This document shows positions 10,401-23,419 of a DNA stretch of 64,000 nt, in pieces. The notes under the pieces are model-generated. The model was given only the letters and a program-made list of their open reading frames with translations. It was not told the origin of the DNA and searched no databases. Position numbers and translations under genes: made by a program. How positions within the stretch are numbered: position 1 is the stretch's first letter; every line of letters begins with the position of its first letter. The stretch spans positions 62,001-126,000 of the forward strand of contig CAOLHI010001029.1 of assembly GCA_948474755.1 (NCBI GenBank), given 5' to 3'. The stretch comes from Ctenosaura bakeri (Eukaryota > Chordata > Lepidosauria > Squamata > Iguanidae).

Positions 10401-13400
10401 ACATTCCAAGGCAGAATAAAAATGACTTAAAGATAAAAATAAAACCAAGCAAGGTTCCTAGAAGGGTAGTATAAAATACTACTTTGCCAAGATTTAAAAA
10501 GTCACAGCATTTTGAATTATTGTTTTAAAAGCAACCTTTTTACTCCATTTGTTCCTTTGGACTCATCTGAAGAAGCAAAGGAGAACAAAACCATTCAGTG
10601 GAAGAAAGTTTTGAAGAACCAGAAGTTTGTGGTTACTTCAATAATTTTTCATGGGTGGGGACTTGTTGTAAACCTTTTCAGACAGTTGCTTGGTTGTTCT
10701 TTACGAACACCAACCTAGACATCCAGATATCTTACCTGGAGGTGTTATCCTTTATAAGGATATTGCATTTTCTCAGTGATCAATGTTTTATTACGAATAT
10801 GCTTTCTTTCTCTAGCAGTTCTGATACAGTTCCAGGACAGTATGGGAATGTTACTGCAAAAGTCATGAATACCTATTAGAGAGGGAAGCCACCACACTGC
10901 ACGTGACCTAACACCTTCTGCATGCTTTGTTTTGTGAACTTTAATTTTTATTATCTTCTGCATTAAAGAAGAAAAACAATTTTCTTAGTGGCTCTGTATT
11001 TCCTTGCTGTACTACTGCAGTACTGGAATACTTATTCAGCAGCTAGTTTGAATGTAACAGTTAGAAAGGCTGAAGTGGTTCACCCATAATCTGTACTGGC
11101 TCACTCTTTCAGGATAAGAGTGAAAAGACTCCAAGCTTGAGGAATTTATTATGTTTTTAACCAGAACACTGAGATCTCTCAGCCAGATAGAGCTGGCCTT
11201 CCACATTTGTGGATTTCACTTTCACAGATTTATTTGTGAGTTCCTCCAACCCCTTCCCGCTTCAAGCACTCCTTTTCTCAGGGAACCTTCCCTCTCAGTG
11301 GCTCTGATCAGACTGAACAGCCCTTTAAAAACCCACCTCTGGGCTCTTCCTCCTCCACCAGCAGCTGCCTGACCAGCTAAGGATGACTTGCAGCCTGATT
11401 TCTCAGCACCACAAATCCTCTCCCAATGCCTCACGCACACCTGAGGAAGGAGATGGGCAAGAGAAAGGAAGTATAGGGTCACAATGATGACCCACCCATT
11501 CTTTTCCCTCTCCTTTCTCTGACCTGGTTTGGATCCTGGTTCCCTTTCCCCCCTACATGCCTTGGTCCCCCACATTTTGATATTTGAGACTTTCACACTT
11601 TTGCGATGGTCCTGCACCCCTAACCCTAGTGAATGTGGAGGGCCAAGTGTATAACCAAATGATGGTTGAGGAAGGTGACATGAATTACGTGCTGAGCCCC
11701 ATCAACCGTATGCTGAAATGTATGCAACTTACATCCTTCATTATTTTCTTTTGAATCAGAAATGGAGCTACCATAAAAAATTTCCTTTCTTCTGCATTGC
11801 AGATAAGCAGGGAATAAATATGGCTTAAGACTCAGCATAGTATTCTGGATTCACAGCAGTGTGTTCTTAGGCATATTACCTCTTTCCACTTTCCAGATCT
11901 ATGATCACTGGTTACCAAAAGGTGCTTATGAGCATGCTGCTCAAATCTTTGGCATTCTGTCCTGCAAAACCTCTCTTGAATTCCTACTGCATTCAGAAGA
12001 GAAAGCACACAAATATCTAATTTTTTTCCTGTGGGAAAAAAAATCTCTAAGCTTTTGAAGTCTGCAGCAAAGCTATGTTTTTATCTTTTTTTTTTTTTTG
12101 AGGATAAGGTTTTCCTGAATGTTTAAATGATCATTCATATTGGCTACAACAGTTCATGGCTGTAAGAGCAAAGAACAAAACAGTCTATCTTTAATAAAAT
12201 ATTATTAAAAAAAAACTTTTTAAATATTTAATATCATATGAAATGAAGTGTGGTGGGAAGATGAAAATAAACTGATTTATTTATGTGCTGAGGTAACACA
12301 AAAAAGTGTTATTAGTGGATGAAAAATCTGTCCCATGCTGCAATGTTATTTCTCCTCTAGTAATAGTAGAATATACGCATCATGACAAAAAAGAGTATTA
12401 CTATTTAAATATTAATAGTCTCTGCAGAGGAATGAGCATAAAATAGCAATATTCAGAACAATTGTTCAGCAGTCAAGTTACTAAAATATTTTGCCAGTGC
12501 AGTTTTGGCTGTGCCTCTTTCTGCCTAGGGAGTGGTTTTTAGGTGGTTGCTTTGGGAAGTGAAAATTACAGTCCCAAAGTGGCATGACTGATCATGCTTC
12601 CAAAAAATATTTCACTGTGGTTTCTTGATGACAATTGTGGCCAAGACACTCACACTTAAGAATGGATTGTCATATGTTTTAGTCTCTGTATGGATGCAGT
12701 TATAAGTGGATTCCATGCAACTTGTTTCTGTGAAGCTTTTGAACAGGAAGAGCAAAGAAGGCAAAAGAAGGCAGTACTGGTACACCGACTGCTACTTACT
12801 AGGTGTATTTAAAAAAAATACACACTCCTTCCTTACTGAGTTTTTACAAGCAAGAATGTTTCTCTTGATGACAGTATCTTGCCATGTCTTGGAGACTGTT
12901 TTTGAACTTCCCTCAAGTTTGACATATGTTTTTTTTTAAGTTTCGCTTGTATAATTTCACATGTTTGAAGAATGCTTTAAATTTGGCTGGCCCTTGTACA
13001 TCAAGAATTACAAGAATTCTCCTCCTCCCTGCATTGCAGATGTGCAGAGGATAAGCATAACTATACTCTGATAAAGAGGGTGCTTCATGGAGAATGCTTT
13101 TCTTTGTGAACTTTTAAAAATACATCTTCAATGCTACTTCCTACGCGAGGGTATACAAAAAAGATCGTATTTAAATTGGTTTATAAAACAGTATATTCTT
13201 TCATATTTTCATTTATGGAGGGCCAGGGCATGCTTCTGCTGTTCCCCCTGACCTCAGCTAGTGCATTGAAAACCGTTGACAGATATGATAATTTCTGATA
13301 GATGTTTTTATTGGCTGGTTTTTAAGTAGCTTTGTGTGAAATTTTTAGGCTACTGTCTGAAAACCTTAATTAAATTTCAGTCTGGAAACAATGTGTATAC

Positions 13401-16272
13401 AAAATAAAAGCTGGAAATATTGGATACAATATCTGTCCTCATATGAATTGTTTATGACATGCTGTATTGATTTCAAATACCAAGTGGTACTCTTTATTGT
13501 CTAGCTGACAGTTTGCACTGAAGAAGTACCCATCTCTTGTGGGGGGGGGAATCAGTTTTCTTGTTTCACAGGAAGCAACATAAAGAGCTTGGCTGACTGT
13601 GGTGATCAATGACTATCATCTCCTGTCTGCAGCTGTTCTCAGTCACCTGGCACAAAGTAATAATAGTTCTGACCTCTCCGGAAGCATATATGTGCAAGCA
13701 AGAAAACAAATGAACCAAACCTTCCCTGCTCGTATGTTACCCTTGCTGACAGCTTTATTTGGTTCTGTGTATGGAATTTGATTCAGTAGTTATCTTTAAT
13801 TTAGACTGATAAAAGCATGTGAGGAGTGGACAAATTGGTGCATGGACACTTATCACTGTGATGGCTAGCCCCAAAATTGAAACCAGTGGTTGTGTCAGTA
13901 ATCATTAGTAATCATAGTGATGGTGTTGGGCCACTAAAACATGACATATGAAAAATGATCCCTTGGTTATTTCAAGGTGGTAGTATGAGGACTTTGGTTG
14001 CTTCAACAGCACTGCTGCAGATGAAACATAACCTGTATATACTATTGAGATTCCTAGTTATTTTGAAAATCATTGCATTCACTTACAAGGCTGTAGTTTC
14101 AAAGGGGCAATATACATTGCATTTTGCTTTCACTGTTTACAAATAAGTAAATGGACAGTCTCCAGGCATCTGTGTCCTGGGTACTAATCTCATACAGATG
14201 TAGGAACAAAGTGGCAATTCTTTATGAAATTATCTTTTTTACCAAATCATAGTGGGATGATAGAGGAGTAAAGATGTTTTGCCTTGTTGGGAAGAGTGAA
14301 GTAGATACTACATTATTCCTTTTCTTCTGCCAGAATATGCATGAAGGGGTGTCTGCACATTTGTCAGTGAATTTTTTGTTGGTACTGGGCCAGTGTATTT
14401 TTAAAAGCACCTGGAACTGAAGTATGAAAAACAATGCCTTATATATTCATTGGCATTTTCAGAATGGCAGCTCTGCAGTGGATATAGTACTTAGGTGAAG
14501 AACACCTAAAAATGGCAAGATTAGCTACTTATCAAGTAAATATCTGTAGCAGATTGTACAATACCCCTACATTCTAAAGCTGGCTGCATGTACCATCACA
14601 GAATCAGAATTATTTTGTTGGTATGGACTACTAATGTTTGAATTGACTACCAGTCCAAGACATTTTGATCTGTGTTTGTCATCTTAAAAAAAACACACTA
14701 GTGATTTCTTCATCTCTGTTTCTCTCTGTGTGTGTACTCAAAATTCATTGAACATCAGGAATGATAGCATATATTCTGTTTGCTTGTTTGCCCGCCCTCC
14801 ACAATGTGACCTGTTATGCACCCATATTTCTTGGAAAAATGTAGTCCAGAATATGCCATGCAGTTTCTAATCAGTTTTCTGTTACGTTTTACCATAAAAC
14901 CCTTCCAGCCACCCAGAATAAGGGCAAAACTATCTATTATGTCAAGTTCTGTAATTTTTCCTTCCAGCTGTCTTTTATCAGAGAGCTACAGTCATGACCC
15001 TTTCCTGGGTCATATGAATTACTTTGCATCATTATAACCAGCAATGGCAGTGCAAGGAGGAGTAATTTTTGTGTGTTTTTTTCCTTAGAAAAACAGCTCT
15101 GTACGTTAGTCTGGAACATGGGAGTGTAGGAAAGGTTGGTCTAAGGATGGTCTGTGGCAGTTTCAAGGTAGAAAGGCTAAAAAGTAACTTATTTATAGGA
15201 GTTTTGAATTTTGATAAGTGACCTCTAGCAGTTTGACAGTTATTGTTGGAATCCTGTTGGTTAGTCCAAAGTAGAGTAGACCCACTGAAACAATTACTAA
15301 ATGATGAGTCAACATATAGATAAACCCCATCAATTCAATGGATCTATTTCAGTTGGGATTAAGAACAGAGCTTGTGTCATTATCTGTTGTGTCTCTCATC
15401 CCATAGCTTTTGCTGGGCTAGATTTGCCAGCCAACTTTTTCATTTGCACAGCACTTTTCAGGAAGCACTTTGTTGTCTTAGGTCACTTCTAGTTATCTAA
15501 TATATAAAAGTCAAAGTTTGTGGGTTTGTCTGTTTGTCTGTGTCAGGCAGATGAAGACCTCGTATGATTGGCTGTGTGAGGTGAGAAGACCTCATATGAT
15601 TGGCTGCCTGTGAATATTCTATGGAATCCTGGGGTTTGCAATTCAAGGAGGGACCTTTAGAATTCTCAGCCAGACAGCTCTCAGGCCTCAGGCCGGTTGC
15701 TATGGAGATGAGGCCTAGCAGGAAGGAGAAGGCCAGTGTATTCCCTCAGAAACCAAACCTCTGTATGTTAACAACTCTGAATACAGATTGGATTGATGAC
15801 TATGGAGAAGAGTTACAGTTACTGGACAAGGCAGTTTGAAGAATTAGAGACATAGGATTTCAAATCTTTCTAACAAGTATTACCTATGAGAAAATAGAAT
15901 CCTGGGCAATGCCAGGTATATGCGCTAGTTGGAAATTTAAAAAAAAATCAGAGATTTTGATTTTGTGAGGAGGTACAATGCAAAGTGACTCTGAGTGTGC
16001 TAAAATTGGCTTCTGGAGCTCCTTGTTCTTGTTGCGTGCCTTCAAATCATTTCTGACTCATGGTGACCCTGAAGCAAACCTATCACAGGGTTTTCTTGGC
16101 AAGATTTGTTTAGAGGGGGTTGCTTTTGCCTTCTTTTGAAGCTATAAGAGTGTAACTTGTGAAACATCACTCAGTGGTTTTCATTGGCTGAGTGGTGATT
16201 TGAACCTTGGTCTCCAGAGTCATACTCCAGTGCTCAAATCACTACACCATGCTGGCTCTCTCTGGAGCACCT

Positions 16273-16303
<31 letters not shown>

Positions 16304-19300
16304 CTTTCAAGTCACCTGTCAACTTATGGTGAACCCATGAATTTCATAGGATTTTCTTGAGCAAAGAATATTCAGAGGAGGTTTTGCCAGTTCCTTTTTC
16401 TGAAGTATAACCCACAGCACCTTGTATTTGTTGCCTGTCAAGTACTAAACAGGAGTGACCCAGCTTAGCTTCCAAGATCAGATGGGATCTGGTACCTATG
16501 TGGACACTTCTTTGGCTTGAAGTCTAATTCTTTTCCATGCCTCCAAGAGTTCATGTTAGGTACACTATTTGCATTGATACACCGGTTGCAGAGCTATTGG
16601 AATAGTCTGTGCTGTCCCAGTGCCGGTGCTAGGCTGAAGGCTGTCAGTGCCAATCTGACCTCATGGATCACAGGCTCACGGATCTCCATTATCTCAATCA
16701 CAGGGGTTTCTGGCTTTCCAAATCCTGTTTGGACCTTGTGTCTTTTCTGCTGGTGCTCCTGGTTCCTCTCCTCTGAGTCTAGGTTATTGCTGAACTCCTA
16801 GGTAGTCACAGCAGTGATACTTGCACTTCTAATACTTGTACTAGGGTCCTCTTGGTAATAGAATCTCTTGCCTGTGGAACAGTATGGAATATCCAGAGGT
16901 TAAATTAGCACCAACATTGCTCAGCTTTTGGCGCCAATAATCCTTTTACAATGGGCCTTTGATCAGACAGTTGTGCCTCTCTGTTAGAGTAAGATAGTTT
17001 ACCACTGGTATATTGCGATTTTTTTATACATTGACAGGCTGCTGTGCATTTTTAAATTTGTCCTTGCCCTCCAGGACAGTTCTATGTTCTCTTAACCTAA
17101 ATTGTAAATGTCTTGCTATTGAGTTTATACAGATTAGTACCTGTTAGCAACTGATCAGGCCTGACTCCTTGTACCATGTTCAGTTGGTTGTCCCTTAAGA
17201 TCTCCTGTTTCTGGACCTGTTTGCCTTAGTTTTGTCTTTCTGCAGTCTTAAGGGTCTTGCCTACTCATCTTGCTTCCTCTCACATCCTGCCATTCAGTTT
17301 ATCACTCATCTTTGGTATCCCTTTTTAGTTGCTGTTACTGAGTTCTACAATTCAGGTGAGATTTCATTTATCTCACAATGAGTAAACCACCTAGATAGAC
17401 ATACAGTGAAGGGCAACATAGGCTGAGACCAGAGCATAATGTATTTTGTATTGTGAACTGCCTTTTCATCCTTCAATGAAAGATATAAGGAGTGCAAATT
17501 ACAGTGAACAATATGTAAGTTATAAATAAATAAAATCTATAGAAATGTTAATATGTAGAGAAGTTATATTAATTAAGTGGCACTAGATTGTTTTGTCAGC
17601 CTTAATTTAAACTGAAAAGTATGTAAAATAGTAGTAAATATCCTGGTTTGCAATCTTGTGTTCTCAGGAATTTTGGAAGATAGCAAATCAACTCAGACCT
17701 CCATTGGAAAATCCTCAGCTGCAGGTGGAATCACTAGTACTGAAAAGAGAGCACACTGTGGTACACAGTGTACGAAACTGGCAGTTCATACCACTGGAAC
17801 ATCAGTAGAGAAGCAAAAGAATGGCTTTAGAAGCACTGAGGTGGGTGCAGAATTATATTTTATGTGATTGACTGCACACAGGTTATTTTGCTGGTGAAGA
17901 ACCAAAGTGAGTTTAACTTCTGACAATTTTTTTTATTTCCATTATAGCCATAGCCTATGCCCTGTACAATAAACACTTTTGGCAACAAAACTGATATTTC
18001 TTTTATGCAGTCAATATGAATGAATTTCTCAAAATAAAATGGTAGTGAACCGAAATATTTTAATTAAGGGGAAAAAAAGGTGTATATTATTTGTGCTTTA
18101 CTGGAGTAATTGTTTTTCAGAAGTCCAGTCATGAGCTGATTTGGTTCTCTTTGAGTTCATGTTACATACAGTGGGAAAGAGAGTTGTTTGTCTTTCTTTG
18201 TCCACTGGATATATATTTCCATTTTTGAGCCTCTGTGTATTTTGCACGTAGATCCAAAAATGATTCTTCTAGTACTCTGAGATATTGCCCTTACAGTGGC
18301 TGGGGAATGGACTGAGCAATTTAGTCAACTGGATTAGGCCTGTAGGGTGGAAATTTCCTATCCATGATACACATACATAAAATCCAATTGAAAAATCTGT
18401 GGAGCAAACCATTTACTATTCTGATTGAGCAAACACACTGCTGATGTACAGCCATCAGTAAATGACACAAAAATAGGGTATTCAGCAAAGAGCTATAGCC
18501 ATAATATTAAACCTTTTAAACAGTCAACTTGGAGCTTACAATTTGATGTATTCTTGCTGTAAAACTAATAAAGCTTTTACCTACTAGGCTTCATCTTGCA
18601 ATAGGGTTGTGAGAGACAAGAGTGCACATCTTTTACAGATCACCTTCACCATGATGCTGGAATGGGGGAAAGAGAATTGTGCAGAAATCCTAAGTGAGGG
18701 TGACTTTGTAAGAGATGCTGAAAGAACTAAATCAGGGAATGTAAGCAATCTGTTTCCATTACCCATACTTCCAGATCACAAGAAGTGGTAGAAAACGTTT
18801 ATAATTTGTGTGGGTAGAATAGCTGTCTGATGCGGAAGCATGGGGGCTGAGGAAGAATTGCAAGTCACTGAAAGGTGTCAGTATCCTATAACAATTGACA
18901 TATTGAAATGCATTCTCCACATCAGCTTGGACAGTTCAAGGATGATACCTAGGACTACTACAAGTTTCATTTTTAGATGATGTCTATTAATAGAGAATTA
19001 TTAGTGGAGAAGATCTCATGAATAGAAACAATCACAGCTGTGAGCAGTCGTTCTATTTTTATTTTCCTCTCTCGGTAACAGGTAGCTGGCTGGTAACCTT
19101 CTCAAACAGGCAGCAGCTGTCTCTACTTTGAAGGGGGAAGAGAACCAGTCCAAGCAAATTTTCTTCCTTTCCAATGTTTCCACTAAGCCTTATGTACAGA
19201 CTCTTGTCAGGCTAAAAGAAATATATTAGTTTTCTGCCTCCTTAGCAGGAAGGTTACCACAGTCAGGATCACTCAGTGTTGATTCAGTGTCCTTAACACA

Positions 19301-20412
19301 CTTGATCCACTCTTCTGTACTCTCAGGGAAATCAGGACAGATTTCCTTCTCCCCTGCAACTAATTCCAGGTATGTTCAGGGTGGAGAGAGATTCTAAATA
19401 TGATTGGGATCTAGACTGTTTTGCTGAATTGACTAAAAATATTATTTGTGCTGCAACAGGGAGGAATCCAGGCAAGGATGGTATCATGGAATAGTGGTTT
19501 ACTCTCACACCACACCATTTCGCTCAAGAAAATTACATCCCTTCTGCAATACACACTGATGGGGACTTTAATAGGCAGGAAATTTTTAGGATTAAGAATT
19601 TAGGATTTTAGCCCCATTATGCATCATTTTACGTTGAACCTCATTTGTAATTTGTTGTCTGTTCCATCTCTAGAGATCCTTTTGGAGTAACTCACTACTG
19701 TGAAGATTTTTACTATTCAGAATCTGAGCTTGGAAACTTTACTTTTTTTAGACTGCAATTCCCAGTATCCCCAAGCTAGTAAGGCCGCTGATTATGCTAG
19801 TTGGGGGAAACTTGGAGTTTTAGGCCCTAAAATGTTCTGAGCTCTGTTCAGAATTCTAATGTCATCTGCAAACTAGACCATGTCCCTTGTTCATTGCTAG
19901 CTGAAGACCACTAACAAATAAGTTAAATAACATTGGTTAAACACAGATCCTTGGGGGACTGCATTGTGTTCTTCCTGCCCCCACCATAGGAATTATTTAG
20001 GTCCTTCTGCTCTGCTTTCTGTTTTAATTCTGAGTAAAAATGCCATTGTACATTATTATAATTCATCATTGTACTGCATTGCATTTGTAATTTAATTGAA
20101 TATGTATTGGTTGATAAATCTGGAATATAGTGTGTAAGGATTGTTAAAATTGGCTATCGTTATGTTAAAATATCATTTATTGGCATTTGGTTTTTGCTGT
20201 TTGTCTGTCTTGTTCCTCTGTTGGTTTAGAGAATTCACTTTTGCAAACTATATTCTAAATATTAATCTCATTTCTTATAAACTTTTTTTAAAAAAAACCA
20301 GGCTAAATGGGACAACAAGAAAAAAGCCACCAAGGACATCACTATTAATGCCTCCAAAACAATCAGACAAATTAATAGCAACAGAAAAATTACAAAGAAC
20401 TGTGTCAACTAA
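7191..20412 (+). CDS. BAALC: BAALC, spliced coding region (3 exons)
   Basis: Spliced CDS 7191-7365, 17668-17840, 20302-20412, encoding 152 residues (human isoform: 145). The first 29 residues match mammalian BAALC almost exactly. The protein starts MGC: Gly2 is the N-myristoylation site and Cys3 the palmitoylation site known to anchor BAALC at membranes. The family is a small, largely disordered protein of neuroectoderm and haematopoietic progenitors with no enzyme domain. The C-terminus ends ITKNCVN as in mammals. All splice sites are GT-AG and phases agree (1, then 0). The central part is diverged and carries a six-proline run (residues 37-42). The next gene on the same strand is FZD6, as in human. 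Confidence 0.95.
7446..7554. mobile_element. Palindromic foldback MITE, 109 bp
   Basis: The two halves are inverted copies (ccgcactggactgttatag pairs with ctataacagtctagtgcgg). It belongs to the same family as 35053-35618, 36831-37005 and 50194-50402. It lies in BAALC intron 1, only about 80 bp past the exon 1 donor. Confidence 0.85.
7555..11187. other. BAALC intron 1, first part
   Basis: Intronic sequence without recognised genes. A 21-bp unit (ttaaaatttcacacttgagt plus g) occurs twice in tandem near 8254-8295. Nothing else stands out. Confidence 0.6.
11188..11653. mobile_element. Mariner/Tigger-like MITE
   Basis: The left end (ctggccttccacatttgtgg) and right end (ccctagtgaatgtggagggc) are inverted copies of a terminus typical of Tc1/mariner-type non-autonomous elements. 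The interior is non-coding. Confidence 0.6.
11654..15258. other. BAALC intron 1, middle part
   Basis: AT-rich intronic DNA. Short ORFs only; no recognised gene, RNA or mobile element. Confidence 0.55.
15259..15362. mobile_element. Small MITE (TTAGTCC family)
   Basis: The left end ggttagtccaaagtagagta and the reverse complement of its right end are related to the ends of the element at 42729-42837. The arms are imperfect, so the copy is old. Confidence 0.45.
15496..15928 (+). mobile_element. Non-autonomous Helitron, plus strand
   Basis: Starts TCTAATATATAAAAGTC and ends with the hairpin CCTGGGCAATGCCAGG, a short spacer and CTAG, between host A and T. It is 433 bp and homologous to the minus-strand copy at 5575-6045. 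The segment 15619-15690 resembles one half of the palindromic MITE family, so the Helitron lineage carries a captured transposon fragment. ORF-like similarity between the two copies reflects shared ancestry, not a proven gene. Confidence 0.88.
16023..16259 (-). mobile_element. tRNA-derived SINE, antisense
   Basis: Full-length copy read on the minus strand: gagagccagcatggtgtagt head, box B-like region and a tail ending in caacaagaacaa. Confidence 0.8.
16279..16303. repeat. (GT)n microsatellite
   Basis: About 12 GT units, sitting at the tail junction between the two antisense SINEs. Confidence 0.9.
16304..16500 (-). mobile_element. 5S rRNA-derived SINE, antisense
   Basis: On the minus strand it has a 5S rRNA-like head (gatcccatctgatcttggaa, then gctaagctggg) followed by the same body and tail as 38681-38900. 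It is diverged from true 5S rRNA and lies in a repeat cluster, so it is a SINE and not a 5S gene. Confidence 0.7.
16501..17667. other. BAALC intron 1, last part
   Basis: No recognised gene or repeat. It ends in an ordinary acceptor (ttctcag) before exon 2. Confidence 0.55.
17668..17840 (+). CDS. BAALC: BAALC coding exon 2
   Basis: 173 bp between a ttctcag acceptor and a GAG|gtgggt donor. It completes a Gly codon from exon 1 and encodes ILED, an EKRAHCGTQC stretch aligning with human EKKTNCETQC, and EKQKNGFRSTE aligning with human TQKQNGLQTTE. The exon ends in phase 0, as needed for exon 3. Divergence is high outside these blocks. Confidence 0.9.
17841..20301. other. BAALC intron 2
   Basis: Intronic DNA. 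An imperfect inverted repeat lies at 19751-19826 (gactgcaattcccagtatcc, matched by the reverse complement of its right end). This motif type also occurs near 30070 and 62700. No gene is supported. Confidence 0.5.
20302..20412 (+). CDS. BAALC: BAALC coding exon 3 and stop
   Basis: After a ...aaaccag acceptor, 36 codons and TAA. The peptide begins AKWDNKKKATKDITINAS and ends RKITKNCVN, aligning with the conserved BAALC C-terminus (human AKRDAKRMPAKEVTINVTDS and RRITKNCVN). The longest ORF over this stretch (20141-20428) is in another frame and is not the gene, so this exon is easily missed. Confidence 0.93.
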   Translation, partial: AKWDNKKKATKDITINASKTIRQINSNRKITKNCVN

Positions 20413-20689
20413 AAAGCAAAGGAAATGATGAACGAACTCTGCAATATTTTGCTGCACTGTAATGGACTACTTAATGTGAAGATCTCACACTGTTTTGGTT
20501 TTATGCTGAATGTGATGGCTGCCTGCTGTTGAGTGCCTTTGGAAAAACTCTTGATTCCCTTAGGTCTAAATGTCTGTTGACACTGAATGCTGGACACTCC
20601 TTGTTCTGTGTTGTCATTTGGGTGAGGCTGGGCCAGCAGTTAGCACATATTTTATATTGTCACTCAAGTATTTCTTATAAAAAAATAAA
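20413..20689 (+). other. BAALC: BAALC 3'UTR (proximal)
   Basis: Non-coding sequence after the stop, with a canonical AATAAA at 20684-20689. This is the first good polyadenylation signal. Human BAALC has a long 3'UTR, so downstream sites may also be used. Confidence 0.5.
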
Positions 20690-23419
20690 ATCAAAATATT
20701 TTTGAAACTCCCTCGAGACAATCCCTCAAAAATGTCTTCTCTGACTTTACAGTACACAGAAGTTGAGAAGTCATACAGTCATCCTGTGGTTGCCACTTTT
20801 GCTCAATTTGGATATGAAATGTTCAGCATCCTAACCCTCAGGATGTTCTCAGCAGTTACTGTATACAGAGTGGCACATTCTGTTATTTATCTCAGTGGCA
20901 TGCTGAATGTACCATATAATAGTGATTTCCTTTGTTATACCATGAGAATTCCATTGTTACCATGCATAACTTGCTACTGCAGAATATGTCAGGTGGCCAG
21001 GCTGGTGCCAGCAAGGATAATTTTGTAGTAGCTGAGAGGCACAGAATGATATTGTGCCCCAACAATGCCCACTTCTACACCACATGGGAGCTTTGCACTG
21101 TGTTGAAATGTTGCAGGTGACAATGGTATCTGCTCTTTTACTAGTGGAATCAACTCACTCAGCTGATACAATATGAACTCATTGGAAAGACACAGCTCAA
21201 ATGTCATTAGGTTGTATACCATGTATTTGCTAGAGCAAGATGCTGTATCAGTAAGCCTTTTTATAAGACAAAGTCTAACTGATGATGCAAATCTGGCAAT
21301 GTCCATTTATTTTTTATTAAAAGCATGCTGCTATATAGTATAACTGTGTCAAATGTGTTTTTGCTTGAAAGGATTTATGCTAACTCAGGTACAGAATGTT
21401 TAAGGAAATAATTACAAAGAGTGGTATTGATACCTTCTTCTGCAACAAGCTGGTTTAAGGGGCAGGCATACAGGAGAGTGCTAGGGCAAAGAGATATTTT
21501 TTTAAAAATGCTTCTCCTTCCTTTTCTGAATCCAAATCATGCACTTTCACCCAGCTTTGAGCTTTACAGCTGTATCAAATACGGTCAACTGTATTTCCCA
21601 TGTCTGCCCCCATTACAGGGCTACTAACAGCTTCAAATATGAGGGAGATGAATTTAGGTTTTGAAAATTTCAGAGGAGAAAAGACGCTTCTCATAGCTGC
21701 TTAAAAAAGAGGGAAGAGGTCAAGTCTTATTAAAAGAAAAGAAAATACCTTTCTACATAGATCAGCTGTTAGAAGTCTCTAAATTTTAAAGGATCTGATC
21801 TGTTTTAAGGAGAGTGAAATTATCCAAGTTGTAGTCTGAGGGCAAAACATTTTTTTCAGGGTTTTTGCTCTGTAAATTAATAGAATTTAAATTGTAGAAA
21901 ATTTTAAATCAATAAGTTAGTGCTCAGTTTCAAATGTGTATAACAGTTATTTTATACAAAAGGCACTTTAATAATTGAAGAACAGGGCACTGAGAAGTAT
22001 TTGCATAGATAATCTGACTTTTTAAGAATGAGATGAAAAATCAGTGTTTGAGATATATATTCAGATTTTAGGCATAATTATAACTGTTGAAGATAACTTT
22101 GATCACCCTATGGACATTACTCGGATCTGCCTACTCCCAGATAATAGGTTTAATTCATATTCCTTATATGGGTGGTATCTATAATTATAATGGTGTATGA
22201 TGCTTCAGCAGAGCAATATTCACCGTTCAAGGCTGCAGTCTTATCCTAAAGATAAAGGATTAGTCCATGAATGTACTTCTCAGTAAATTTGCACAATATT
22301 GGGTACTATATGGATCCTATCTGCTATGCAACACTGCACACAGTTAAACAGGTTAAATCTCTTTGATTTGAACAGGATCTATGATAGCCTGATTTGTTTC
22401 TGAACCATCCCTATGCAGACATTCAAACCTCGATGATCAATGATTCTTTTTCAATTAGATACTTAGTATCCATCATTTTCATGCTTGTTTCTGTGTAACC
22501 AGCTGACAGGACCATGAAAGGAATCTGTTGAAGTGGCAGATGACAGCAACTGAAAGAATTTCAGAATGATTTCCTTGGAATACAGTTATGAGAAGTCTTG
22601 GCTTAAGTGTTCTCCAAGACTTCATTTTGGTTCAGGTGGCCACTGAAGTATTAATCTCTGATTTAGTAAAACTCTGGAGCTGCACAGAACTTTTGGAGCA
22701 ACATTCCAAGAACAAACAGTTAAAAATGCAGTTTTAAAAGATTTTCTCTGGTAGAGAGGTACCTAATCCCAATACATGGGTAAGATAGATGGGGAAGCTC
22801 ACAAAGAATTATTGTGGTTCAAAAAGTAAGTCAGAGTTAAGGAGTCTTGATACTGGCCTTTGGTGATTTATATCTTTACATGTACCCTGGAAGAGGGACC
22901 AGGAGGGTCTTGAGCCCCTCAGGACTAGCTTGGAGGAGGTGAGCCCCTCTTGAAATGATCAGGTAAATTGGACCACCAAGACTACTATATAGTTGAGCTC
23001 CATTAGGAATTAGCATTCCTAAATGTACTAAATGATCAAGTGCACACCCACAAAATGTTAAGACAGTTATTTTAGTTGGAAGTAAGCTGCACAGCCTCAG
23101 GACTGAATAATGACTTGAACTTTTTTCCACGTCACCAATGAAGTTTACTTCAGACTTCATATCTAAATAACTTCACATATTTACTAATGATGAGAAAGTA
23201 AAGAATGTTGACTGTTGGTTGCACCATTTACATTAGTTCTCTTTTTAAAGATTGCACAAATATCAAAAAGTGAGCTAACTAGAGTTTAGTAATGCATATT
23301 CACAGTCTCTCTCTCTCTTGATCTCTCCCCCCGCCAATAATCTCAGTGGTCATTGCTCTCACCGATCTCTGTTGTCAAGTTTAAGGACCATGTCTTTTCA
23401 TAAACCACTCTGGAGGAAC
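20690..23419. other. Distal BAALC 3'UTR or intergenic DNA
   Basis: No gene or clear mobile element seen. Some of this could be an extended BAALC 3'UTR; sequence alone cannot decide. Confidence 0.45.

Noticed and set aside
15600..15839. 79-codon ORF as a gene
   Set aside because: It lies wholly within a non-autonomous Helitron; treated only as a possible captured fragment.
20141..20428. 95-codon ORF overlapping BAALC exon 3
   Set aside because: Wrong frame; the conserved BAALC C-terminus is in a different frame with a proper acceptor.
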